Shown: piece by piece, positions 1-6,844 of the stretch
How the letters are laid out: every line of letters starts with the position of its first letter
How positions within the stretch are numbered: the stretch's first letter is position 1
Source of the DNA: a virus
IMG/VR virus record: IMGVR_UViG_3300007539_000157
Coordinates: 1-27,304 of that record
Length of the DNA stretch: 27,304 nucleotides
Direction: 5' to 3' (one strand)
Position numbers and translations under genes: made by a program
The notes under the pieces: generated by a model
Databases searched by the model: none
Told to the model about the DNA's origin: nothing
What the model saw: the letters and a program-made list of their open reading frames with translations, nothing else

Positions 1-12
1 ACTAGAGGCACC

Positions 13-312
13 GTGAATAGGCGGCTAGATAAGTTCAAGAATTGGTTCAAGTCATTAGAAGACTTGGACGGGTATTCGGATGCTAGAGGAGCGTTGCTCG
101 ATGCTGCTGAGTTTGAGATGCTTCGTTCAATGATGAAACAGGACAAAATTGATAAGGCTAGTCTAAACAACGTCGCCTATGCCTTTCAACAAGTGTATAA
201 TGCTCGCCGTTTAGAGTCAGGACAAGCAACAAGTATCCAACAAAATCAATCACTTAACTACACTAAGCTTGATATCACCAACCATAAGACTGATAGCGAT
301 AAGGACGAGTAA
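13..312 (+). CDS. Probable small terminase subunit (possibly 5'-partial)
   Basis: A 99-residue, highly charged, helical protein. The stretch around residues 48-80 (VAYAFQQVYNARRLESGQAT) resembles the central oligomerisation helices of phage small terminase subunits, which often read as an alanine-rich helix followed by a K/R-R-L-x-x-G segment. The C-terminal tail is polar (TNHKTDSDKDE). Small terminases bind the packaging site on phage DNA and hand it to the large subunit, and this gene is the last one before the large terminase, though 785 bp away. The start chosen is GTG at 13 with AGAGG at 4-8. The frame is open to the window edge, so the gene could begin further upstream. No DNA-binding helix-turn-helix can be seen in the visible part. 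The assignment rests on position and weak sequence resemblance; another small unknown protein is possible. Confidence 0.45.
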   Translation: MNRRLDKFKNWFKSLEDLDGYSDARGALLDAAEFEMLRSMMKQDKIDKASLNNVAYAFQQVYNARRLESGQATSIQQNQSLNYTKLDITNHKTDSDKDE

Positions 313-637
313 GGACTAGAGCCCACTGGTGTTTACTTTGTGGGTCATCCTTATAAGCCCCTTTAACTACTAGACTTTTCGAGGGATATTCTTAGCAAGT
401 ACTAAATGAAGACTATCCTGTTTCTATCAATGGCTAATGATAAGCACCGTCCTTATAGAAGAAAGAGAATAATAATAATATAATCAGATAGTTACAGAGC
501 CAACAGGGGGTGGGGGGTAGAGGTGGCCGGACTTTTTTTCTTTGAGCTATATAATTACGTAAACCTCACCTCACCAGCGACTTCGTTCCTAAAAGGCGGC
601 GACCTCGATTTTTTATCGACAGGAACCAGAACCTAAA

Positions 638-657
638 TCTCAACGACCCTATAGAAC
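638..657 (+). promoter_or_regulatory. Promoter-like repeat, copy 1 (phage RNA polymerase type)
   Basis: TCTCAACGACCCTATAGAAC is repeated exactly at 667-686. The core CGACCCTATAGAAC matches the SP6 promoter core TGACACTATAGAAG at 11 of 14 positions and shares CTATAG with T7-class promoters. Orientation points towards the large terminase. No RNA polymerase gene lies in this window, so the cognate enzyme is hypothetical. Confidence 0.5.
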
Positions 658-666
658 CTACCTCTT

Positions 667-686
667 TCTCAACGACCCTATAGAAC
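667..686 (+). promoter_or_regulatory. Promoter-like repeat, copy 2 (phage RNA polymerase type)
   Basis: Exact second copy of the 20-bp element at 638-657, offset by 29 bp. Exact conservation inside non-coding DNA suggests selection for protein binding. Tandem late promoters ahead of a structural cassette are common in T7-like phages, and that is the preferred reading. An operator or packaging-site repeat is the alternative. Confidence 0.5.
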
Positions 687-737
687 TCAAGACGCAACTA
701 TTCTATATGATACTATATAAAGATATCTTTACTTATC

Positions 738-767
738 TTAAGTAATATTAAGTTATATTAAGTAATC
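738..767 (+). repeat. Three tandem 10-bp AT-rich repeats
   Basis: TTAAGTAATA, TTAAGTTATA and TTAAGTAATC follow each other directly. A period of 10 bp, close to one helical turn, places the TTAA steps on the same DNA face. This could be a bent or easily melted segment or a protein-binding array. The function is not known. Confidence 0.6.
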
Positions 768-910
768 TATATATTGAGGAGGTATCTAAGCTTTTCGAGA
801 CTTGAGGGGCTCTTGGGGAAGTTTTAGGGAAGTTTTGGAAACCTTTCTATCTATTCCCTCCCTTCCTCCCTTTATCCTATCATACTTTTTGGAATTTGCC
901 AACCCTTAAA

Positions 911-925
911 TACTCAGTCTGAGTA
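911..925. promoter_or_regulatory. 15-bp dyad, copy 1 (candidate operator)
   Basis: TACTCAGTCTGAGTA has perfect 6-bp half-sites TACTCA/TGAGTA around a 3-bp centre. A near-identical dyad lies at 1040-1054. Paired dyads upstream of a gene suggest binding sites for a dimeric regulator, but none is encoded in the visible window. Confidence 0.5.
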
Positions 926-1023
926 GGCCAGCTAAAGAATCGAGGAGTACATCTTAAGTTTCCTTCGACCATCGGGGCTCTTGGTAAAGCAACTATAACT
1001 AATCTCTCCTCCCCTTGCAAGAG

Positions 1024-1042
1024 GTAACTTGAAAAAAGTTAC
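1024..1042 (+). other. RNA hairpin in the large terminase leader
   Basis: GTAACTT, loop GAAAA, AAGTTAC form a perfect 7-bp stem. No U-run follows, so it is unlikely to be a terminator. It could be a processing or stabilising hairpin in the terL leader. It abuts the second dyad. Confidence 0.4.
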
Positions 1043-1054
1043 TCAATCTGAGTA
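1040..1054. promoter_or_regulatory. 15-bp dyad, copy 2 (candidate operator)
   Basis: TACTCAATCTGAGTA differs from the dyad at 911-925 by one central base and keeps both 6-bp half-sites. It ends 43 bp upstream of the terL start codon, a position where a bound protein could affect expression of the packaging gene. Confidence 0.5.
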
Positions 1055-1097
1055 TAGCTCCCTTACGCCCATAATCGCTCTCTATTAGGATATCTTT

Positions 1098-2744
1098 ATG
1101 GCTACCCTAAGTATCAACGGGATGGAGTTCGAGCCCGTAGAGGGCGCAAATTACCTCTTTAACTACGAAGCAATCGCAAGAGACATCTCAGAGAGCCCGA
1201 AAGAGAATCGAGCCGAAACCGAACGTCAAGTTTACCGAGACCTAGTTCGCCAAGATTTATGGTTCCTAGTTTACTTCGTTCTAAAAATCCCCATCGCCAA
1301 CCACCCTTTCGTTGTCAACTCCTGTAGAGAGGTTCAGGAAGGAGCAAAAACCAACACTCTAGACGTTTGGGCTCGAGAACATTTCAAATCCACTATCATC
1401 ACAGTAGCCGAAAGTATCCAAGATATCCTCAACGACCCTTCTATCACTATCTGTATCCTCTCCTACAACAGAGCAACCGCTATCAGCTTCCTTAAGAACA
1501 TCAAGCAAGTCCTAGAAGGCAGCGACTTCCTCCAATATCTCTTTCCAGAAATCCTCTACGAGAACACCAACGACGCGGTCACTTGGTCTCTAGAAGGTGG
1601 GCTATTCGTCAAACGTCCTGGGTACCGCAAGGAAGGCACCATAGAGGCTTGGGGTCTCATCGACGGCCAACCAACCGGTCGCCACTTCGACAAGGTAGTT
1701 TACGATGATGTCGTTACCGATGAGGTAGCCCGCTCCCCCGACATGATAGCCAAGGTGAAGAGAGCCTTTGACATGAGTGCTAACGTCGGAACAGACGGTG
1801 GACGTCGTCGAGTAATCGGAACCTTTTACCACCATAATGACCCTCTAGTTTACATCCAAGGACTCACAGACTTAGTTACAGAGGAGGTACTATTCGATGC
1901 GAGAATTAAACCAGCAAGCGACAATGGCCTCGCTAATGGCAACCCCGTGTTCATCTCAGAGTCTAGGTTTGCTGAGCTGCGCTCTGGTGATCGTTATATA
2001 TTTAATTGTCAGCAGCTTTGTAATCCTACTCCGATTACCGATATGCCTCTATCTCCGAAGTCGCTCATCTGGGCTCCTAAAGAGGATATCCCAAGAAGAC
2101 TCTTTAAGTTTATGGTGATTGACCCCGCTGGCTTATCAACCAAGACAACCTCAAGAGGTGATGCTTGGGCGATTGTAGTAGGAGGAGTAGACCCTGTTAG
2201 AGATGATATTGGAGCCTCCTCTCTCTACATCCTTGATATGATAGTAGAGCCAATGAACGAGGCGGAGGCCGTCCGTAACATCCAGGATATCTACATGCGA
2301 AACGGTAGAATCCTTCAAGTCGGCGTAGAGAAAGCAGGACAATCAACAGCTGAAATCCACGTCCGTAACGCCCTCCTTTCCAACGGAGTAAATCTCTCTA
2401 TTAAAAACAACAACCTTAAAATCCTCCACCCTGGCGGCAGACAGAAAGAAACAAGGATAGAACGAAACCTCTCCTGGCCGCTTGTCAACGGAAAAATCCA
2501 TATCAATGATTCTATCCCCAGTGTCTACAAAGAGAGGCTTGTTCTCGAGATGGAGAAGTTCCCATCTTGGCATGATGACATCCTTGATTGCCTTTCTTAC
2601 TTCTACGACATCATGAAGGACTACGTATTTCCGGCTGAACCGCCCCCTGACGAGGATGAGGAAAATACTGTAGACAAGTGGATGGAAGCCTACATGAAGC
2701 GATACAATGAAGTAGGCGGTTCTAAATCTTGGATGATAATGTAG
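1098..2744 (+). CDS. terL: Terminase large subunit (packaging ATPase/nuclease)
   Basis: A 548-residue DNA packaging motor that translocates DNA into the procapsid and cuts it. The N-terminal ATPase shows a Walker A-like WAREHFKST (residues 91-99, of the PRxHxKST type rather than GxxGKS), a Walker B VVYDD with acidic residues at 203-204, and a coupling-type GTFYHHND segment near 237. The C-terminal RNase H-fold nuclease shows VIDPAG with D342, D355 in the GDAW motif, VGVEKAG near residue 415, and WHDDILD with D493/D494. Length and domain order match phage terminases. The ATG at 1098 is preceded by AGGA at 1088-1091. It is the first gene after the control island and its stop directly abuts the portal start codon. 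Confidence 0.95.
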   Translation: MATLSINGMEFEPVEGANYLFNYEAIARDISESPKENRAETERQVYRDLVRQDLWFLVYFVLKIPIANHPFVVNSCREVQEGAKTNTLDVWAREHFKSTIITVAESIQDILNDPSITICILSYNRATAISFLKNIKQVLEGSDFLQYLFPEILYENTNDAVTWSLEGGLFVKRPGYRKEGTIEAWGLIDGQPTGRHFDKVVYDDVVTDEVARSPDMIAKVKRAFDMSANVGTDGGRRRVIGTFYHHNDPLVYIQGLTDLVTEEVLFDARIKPASDNGLANGNPVFISESRFAELRSGDRYIFNCQQLCNPTPITDMPLSPKSLIWAPKEDIPRRLFKFMVIDPAGLSTKTTSRGDAWAIVVGGVDPVRDDIGASSLYILDMIVEPMNEAEAVRNIQDIYMRNGRILQVGVEKAGQSTAEIHVRNALLSNGVNLSIKNNNLKILHPGGRQKETRIERNLSWPLVNGKIHINDSIPSVYKERLVLEMEKFPSWHDDILDCLSYFYDIMKDYVFPAEPPPDEDEENTVDKWMEAYMKRYNEVGGSKSWMIM

Positions 2745-5087
2745 ATGCAGAAGATTTTAGTTACCGATAAGGTCGGCACAGGACGGGGCTCCCATAATCA
2801 TATTGCTTACCTAGATGAAGAGAACGGAATCGGATTCCTTACCAACTCAGGAAGTAAGGCGACTTTCCACACCCATGAGATGAAGTGGGTTCCAGAGCAG
2901 ATAGACGAGCAAACAGGACAAGTTTTAGAACCTGGAGGCTGGGTTATCTTACCAGCTGAAGATGGTCATACCCATTCTGACTTCTTTGAATACAAGGAGT
3001 CTCATAAAAACCAAGCCCAGAAAGACCACGAAAAAGTATCAGAAGTAATCTCCTTATATCGAGAATCCCAAGAAATAGAAGGCAAATCCAAGAAGGACGC
3101 TGACGAGTCTAGAGGATTCTACACCGGCGAAAGACAATGGACTACTCAACAGAAGTCTAAGCTTAAAGCTCTAGGTCGAGCTTGTTTAACTATCAACTAT
3201 GTTGGCAAGGGAATCGACACCCTTTCTGGCCTTCAAATGCAACAACGTACTGACCTTGAGTTTTTACCTCAGGAGGAATCTGATGCTGTTGTTGCTGATA
3301 TCTACACTTACGTCACTAAGCACATCCTTGATTCTTGTGATTTCCACCGCCAAGAAAGTAAATCCTTTAAGGACGCGGCAATCGGAGGGCGGGGTAGTTA
3401 TGAAGTTTTTGTTGATTTTGATGACTCCCTCCTTGGAGATATTAAAGTTCGTCGCCTTAACCCCGATGACTTATCTTGTGGTGGCCACGAAGAAGAAGAC
3501 CTCGCAGATTGTGAGTACCTATTCAAAGAGAAGATTTACTCGAAAGAGAAGATGAAACAAATCTGGCCAGACAAAGCCGATGATATCGAGATTGACTTTA
3601 ACTACTATGAAGGCTCTAACCGTAGCGACTCCCATAGCCTCCGATTCCCAGGACGGCAATACGCCCATAGCGATAACCGTTATGATGTAACCCCAAGAGT
3701 CCTTGGTAAAGAAACAGTAATGGTTGACCTAGCCCGTAAGGAGTATCGCGTCCTTGAATGTCAACGGAAGGTGTATACAAAGAAGCATTACCTTGTCCAC
3801 TCAGACACTGGCTTTATCTACGAAGCCCACGGTTGGAAGCCTAAGGATATTAAAGCAATCAAGAGAGACTTCCCAGGGTTTGTAGTTTTAGAGCGTCTTA
3901 CTTCCTATATCCGCATCACAAGGATAGCTGGTAATGTTGTTCTCTCAGATGAGAACCCAGCTGATCTTCCCGTTAACGACTTCCATATCGTCCCTATCTA
4001 CTGCTACAAGGAAGGCAACCACTACTACGGGAAAATAGAAGCAGCTAAAGACCCACAAAGGGAAGTAAATAAGCGCCACTCACAACTAGTAGATATTATC
4101 AACCGGATGGCTACTTATAACTGGTTCTTTGATTCTACTACTTTTGTAGATAAGAACGAGGAAGAGAAGTTCAGGAGCACTAGCTCTATCCCAGGTTCTC
4201 AATTCAAAGTTACCTCAATTAGCAACGTCCCTATGAAAGAAGAGGGAACCAAGTTCCCGAACGAGATAGTAGCGCTTCTTGAGCTAGGAGCCCAAACCGT
4301 TGAGCAGCTCCTTAATATCAACATGGAACCCTCAGGAGCAAACGAATCAGGCTCTCACCTACTCCACCGCAAAGAGCAAGCAATGGCGGGGAATGAGTTT
4401 ATCTTCGATGCTTTAAGTTTTGCCAAGAAGCGATTAGGTCGCTTGCTAATCCCTTTAATACAACGCTACTGGACTCCTGAGCGTATCTACCGCTTACTAG
4501 CTTCCCAGAATGATATCGACCCTAGCCAAGACATGATGCTAGGTGGTCAACCTTTTGAGGAGTGGCCGGAAGAGGAAATCATAAGAGCCTTAGAAGAGAC
4601 TGACGTGGCTACTCTTGATGTAACCGTCAGCGAAACAGAAGCTTCTCCTTCTATGAGATTGTCAACTTGGATGGTTCTTAAGGAGTCAGTCGAAGGCGGG
4701 ATGCAGATACCTCAGGATATGCTGATAGAGTACATGCCTGGGATGACGAAAGGAGTTAAGCAACGGCTCCTTGAAAGCCTTGCAGCTCAACAAGAAGCAG
4801 AGTCCGAGAACGTAGCGACTCAATCAGATACTGAGATAGTTAAGACCTTGATAGCGAAAGGACAGATTCCTCCTGAGGTAGCTGAGAAGTACGGCGTGTC
4901 TACTCAGAGTCCAGAAGGATTGCCGGAGCCGTCCTTGGCCGATTCATCGGGGGGTTACGCAACGGAAGAAACACCCCCTACAATCAGTCCAGGACAAGAC
5001 TCGTTCCCGTCCGTGGCGACCGAAGAAACATACGAGGTTATCGATAAGCCCGATGGTTCAGGAAAGATAGTTCGAGTCATATCTTAG
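2745..5087 (+). CDS. Portal protein, P22-like, with HxH-rich N-terminal extension
   Basis: At 780 residues it is large, like P22-type portals. It would form the twelve-subunit ring at the capsid vertex through which DNA enters and leaves. From about residue 130 it has the family pattern: a W-T then helical start, the RACLTINYVGKGIDTLSG segment, RRLNPDDL, then the KDPQREVNKRHSQLVDIINR helix of the stem region and a helical, acidic C-terminus. The first 80 residues are not typical: they hold three HxH pairs (H17/H19, H42/H44, H75/H77) in short, probably beta-rich segments. The gene follows terL without a gap and is followed by a strong terminator, so it is the last gene of that transcription unit. 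Confidence in the portal call is high; the role of the extension is unknown. Confidence 0.88.
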   Translation: MQKILVTDKVGTGRGSHNHIAYLDEENGIGFLTNSGSKATFHTHEMKWVPEQIDEQTGQVLEPGGWVILPAEDGHTHSDFFEYKESHKNQAQKDHEKVSEVISLYRESQEIEGKSKKDADESRGFYTGERQWTTQQKSKLKALGRACLTINYVGKGIDTLSGLQMQQRTDLEFLPQEESDAVVADIYTYVTKHILDSCDFHRQESKSFKDAAIGGRGSYEVFVDFDDSLLGDIKVRRLNPDDLSCGGHEEEDLADCEYLFKEKIYSKEKMKQIWPDKADDIEIDFNYYEGSNRSDSHSLRFPGRQYAHSDNRYDVTPRVLGKETVMVDLARKEYRVLECQRKVYTKKHYLVHSDTGFIYEAHGWKPKDIKAIKRDFPGFVVLERLTSYIRITRIAGNVVLSDENPADLPVNDFHIVPIYCYKEGNHYYGKIEAAKDPQREVNKRHSQLVDIINRMATYNWFFDSTTFVDKNEEEKFRSTSSIPGSQFKVTSISNVPMKEEGTKFPNEIVALLELGAQTVEQLLNINMEPSGANESGSHLLHRKEQAMAGNEFIFDALSFAKKRLGRLLIPLIQRYWTPERIYRLLASQNDIDPSQDMMLGGQPFEEWPEEEIIRALEETDVATLDVTVSETEASPSMRLSTWMVLKESVEGGMQIPQDMLIEYMPGMTKGVKQRLLESLAAQQEAESENVATQSDTEIVKTLIAKGQIPPEVAEKYGVSTQSPEGLPEPSLADSSGGYATEETPPTISPGQDSFPSVATEETYEVIDKPDGSGKIVRVIS

Positions 5088-5129
5088 TTTGAAGTTACTG
5101 CATGTGTCCCTGTGTAGTTTGTTAGTTGG

Positions 5130-5156
5130 TGGGGGAGTTAATTCTCCCCCATTTTT
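5130..5156 (+). terminator. Intrinsic terminator after the portal gene
   Basis: TGGGGGAG and CTCCCCCA form a perfect 8-bp GC-rich stem around TTAATT, followed by TTTTT. This is a textbook Rho-independent terminator on the plus strand. It sits only 9 bases before the next ATG at 5166, so downstream genes need read-through or another promoter. Confidence 0.88.
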
Positions 5157-5165
5157 AAGGCTGAA

Positions 5166-5384
5166 ATGGTGGGTTATTTGGCAAGAGAAGAAGAAGACAC
5201 AATCGTAGAAGTCATTGAGTCTAAGCCAAAAGACGTTGCTCCTTACCGAGTCTTAAACGGACAGATAGTTCCAAACATTGCCGCCGAGTCAGTAGTTGTG
5301 ACGAAGTGGGCAAGTGGAAGGCAGGATGTTTTGGTTAAAGTTCCAAGATTGGAGTTGAATAAGAATGAAATTAAAAAAGCTTGA
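5166..5384 (+). CDS. Small hypothetical protein
   Basis: A 72-residue acidic/basic protein with no family I recognise. The first 20 residues are rich in acidic residues; the middle (PYRVLNGQIVPN) looks beta-like. ATG at 5166 has AAGG at 5157-5160. It lies immediately after the portal terminator and overlaps the next gene by 20 bases, so the two are probably translated together. Position between portal and scaffold suggests a small virion or assembly protein, but no motif supports a particular job. Confidence 0.65.
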   Translation: MVGYLAREEEDTIVEVIESKPKDVAPYRVLNGQIVPNIAAESVVVTKWASGRQDVLVKVPRLELNKNEIKKA

Positions 5385-5670
5385 TAAGACTTTTATTGAC
5401 GGCTATGCGACCTTTGCGGTTACTAAGCCTGAGTTGAGAGAACTTCGAGAGAGGGCAGCTTCTGAAGCCGAGTATCTTGAGGAAGTCCGTAAGGCGATAG
5501 AGCCATACGGATATCAAATAGACTCCCTCCTTGTTAACAAAAGCAACAACAAACCCACCCTCACCGTTCACCATCAACAACCCTATGAGACTTACAGCCT
5601 CGCCGAATCAGATGAGGAGCTAGAGTTTCTTAAATCCAATTTCTTCTATTACGCTAAGGAGAGTGAATAA
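5365..5670 (+). CDS. Small hypothetical protein, helical then beta-rich
   Basis: A 101-residue protein. Residues 20-48 form a charged helix (LRELRERAASEAEYLEEVRK), then a beta-like middle (YQIDSLLVNKSNNKPTLTVH) and an acidic aromatic C-terminus. No known family is recognised. The start lies inside the previous gene (20-base overlap) and the stop overlaps the next start as TAATG, so it is the middle member of a translationally coupled trio. The most likely role is a minor structural or assembly protein, inferred only from position. Confidence 0.65.
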   Translation: MKLKKLDKTFIDGYATFAVTKPELRELRERAASEAEYLEEVRKAIEPYGYQIDSLLVNKSNNKPTLTVHHQQPYETYSLAESDEELEFLKSNFFYYAKESE

Positions 5671-6089
5671 TGGCCTCGGGATTGTATAACATTTTTAAGA
5701 GCGAAGTAATGAAAGGAACCTTTGACCTTGTCAACGACACGGTTAGAGCCAAGCTCCTTGATAACTCCCATTCATTTGCAGCAAGCTCAGTAACTAACGA
5801 CCAATGGGCAGACATCTCAGCAAATGAAATTTCTGGTACTGGCTATACAGCTGATGGTGAAGCTCTCGCATCAAAAACAGTTACAGTTGATAACGTTGAT
5901 AACGAAGGAGTCTTCGATGCAGCTGATGAAGCTTGGACAAGTGCTACTTTTAGCGCTTACCACTGCGTCCTTGATGACACTACTGCTAATTTCATCCTTG
6001 CTTCTATTGACTTTGGTGGTGTGCAAACGGTCTCTAGCGGGACTTTTACTATCCAATGGGCGAGTGAAGGTATAATCAATATTACGTAG
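5670..6089 (+). CDS. Small phage virion-type protein
   Basis: A 139-residue protein with a pattern seen in many small phage structural proteins: an N-terminal VRAKLLDNSHSF segment, the signature ANEISGTGYTADGEAL (about residues 51-66), a D-x-W-x-x-A-T-F strand region (EAWTSATFSAYHCVLDD), an ASIDFGG segment near 110 and a C-terminal GTFTIQWASEGIINI. The composition is beta-rich with few cysteines. The function of this family is not firmly known; it is usually annotated as a phage structural or hypothetical protein. It starts at a TAATG overlap with the upstream gene. Confidence 0.75.
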   Translation: MASGLYNIFKSEVMKGTFDLVNDTVRAKLLDNSHSFAASSVTNDQWADISANEISGTGYTADGEALASKTVTVDNVDNEGVFDAADEAWTSATFSAYHCVLDDTTANFILASIDFGGVQTVSSGTFTIQWASEGIINIT

Positions 6090-6099
6090 CTTATGGGCA

Positions 6100-6624
6100 A
6101 TGGGAGATTATTTTATAAGCGACCATCTAGCAGCCCTTCAGGAGATGGTAGGCTCAGGGCATAGCGCTACCGCAGACTCAGAAAGCTTCCTACCGCAAAT
6201 CATTTATGCAGCCGAGCGTCGAAGCGAGTTTAGAGCTAGATGGTCTGAGGCGCTAAAGTACTCCCCTATCGCTATCTGCATTGTTGATTTTGATGGCTGG
6301 TTCTTAGAAGTAAATCCAGCGGCATGTGATCTGTTTCAGCGTCCAGAACAGGAACTCCAGCAGCTTAGATGGCAAGATATAACGCATCCTGATGACATCG
6401 ATGGGGATGATCAAAAAGTGGATAAAATAATCAGTGGAGATGTTGAAAGCTATCGCATGATAAAGCGCTACATTATGCCTGATGGAAGTTACAAACCTGC
6501 TTTTCTATCTGTCTCTGCTTGTAGGGCGCAAAGAACAGGAAAGCGATATTTTATTAGTCAGATAATCGATTTAGATTGGTTCGGTGAAATTGTCGACAGG
6601 GCAAGGACACGCTATGCCTCATGA
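6100..6624 (+). CDS. PAS-domain protein
   Basis: A 174-residue protein. Residues about 50-160 form one PAS sensor domain: AICIVDFDGWFLEVNPAACD (59-78), LRWQDITHPDDIDGD (89-103), then EYRMIKRY-like and PDGSYKPAFLSVSAC (127-141) and a final RYFISQIIDL strand. PAS domains sense small ligands, redox state or light and normally drive attached enzymes or regulators, but no kinase, GGDEF/EAL or DNA-binding domain follows here. Residues 1-48 are helical and could act as a dimerising or signalling helix. ATG at 6100 has no strong ribosome binding site, and the gene overlaps the next one by 11 bases. A PAS protein in a phage virion cassette is unusual. It may be a sensor, a scaffold for protein contacts, or acquired host DNA. 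The fold call is strong; the role is unknown. Confidence 0.8.
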   Translation: MGDYFISDHLAALQEMVGSGHSATADSESFLPQIIYAAERRSEFRARWSEALKYSPIAICIVDFDGWFLEVNPAACDLFQRPEQELQQLRWQDITHPDDIDGDDQKVDKIISGDVESYRMIKRYIMPDGSYKPAFLSVSACRAQRTGKRYFISQIIDLDWFGEIVDRARTRYAS

Positions 6625-6844
6625 TTACGAGTATTACATAACTAAAGAGCTAGAGAGACAAACAGCCGTGGACGAGAAACTGAACGAAGAAATAAGCGAG
6701 CTACAGATTAAGCTAGCAAAGATTGAAACTGTGGCAAGTCGAGTTGAAAAGATTGAGTCAAACACAAGTAAGATTGCATGGCTAGTTATAACAGCAGTGA
6801 TTTTAGCCGTTTTAAAACTGGTGATAGAGACTAAGGGCATATAG
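6614..6844 (+). CDS. XhlA-like coiled-coil membrane protein
   Basis: A 76-residue protein with a heptad-type coiled coil at about 8-50 (ELERQTAVDEKLNEEISELQ onward) and one transmembrane helix at about 53-71 (IAWLVITAVILAVLKLVI). The IEKIESN-x-x-K-x-A-W boundary resembles the XhlA family, small membrane proteins associated with holin activity in lysis cassettes. ATG at 6614 is preferred over the in-frame GTG at 6584 because AAGGA (6603-6607) is well spaced before it. It overlaps the PAS gene by 11 bases and its stop overlaps the next GTG start. It lies about 17.5 kb from the endolysin and holin-like genes, so it may not be a lysis protein here; it could partner the PAS protein at the membrane. 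Confidence 0.7.
   Translation: MPHDYEYYITKELERQTAVDEKLNEEISELQIKLAKIETVASRVEKIESNTSKIAWLVITAVILAVLKLVIETKGI

Larger units (their letters stand above)
313..1097. other. Gene-free, repeat-rich control island before the large terminase
   Basis: This is the only long stretch without a convincing gene in an otherwise gapless cassette. It contains a G-rich run (506-517) followed by a T-rich tract (532-543), two 20-bp promoter-like repeats (638-686), three 10-bp AT-rich tandem repeats (738-767), two GGGAAGTTTT copies 11 bp apart (816-836), a pyrimidine-rich stretch (about 841-877), two 15-bp dyads (911-925, 1040-1054) and a hairpin (1024-1042). GGGGCTCTTGG occurs at 806-816 and 974-984. No tRNA is seen, and the longest tiny frame (406-483) lacks a ribosome binding site. 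The density of elements suggests a transcription control and/or packaging-recognition region; that role is inferred. Confidence 0.7.

Noticed and set aside
315-345. CCCAC...GTGGG hairpin after the first gene as a terminator
   Set aside because: Short stem with a 12-base loop and no T-run behind it.
406-483. A 25-codon frame starting MKTILFLSMANDK in the island
   Set aside because: No ribosome binding site, ends in a low-complexity ATA repeat, and overlaps a promoter-like match; not supported as a gene.
839-885. Pyrimidine-rich stretch as a triplex or special element
   Set aside because: No mirror symmetry could be seen; treated only as biased composition within the island.
1371-1394. Non-standard Walker A in the terminase as a sign of a broken motor
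   Set aside because: AREHFKST fits the PRxHxKST variant seen in other large terminases, and all other motifs are intact.
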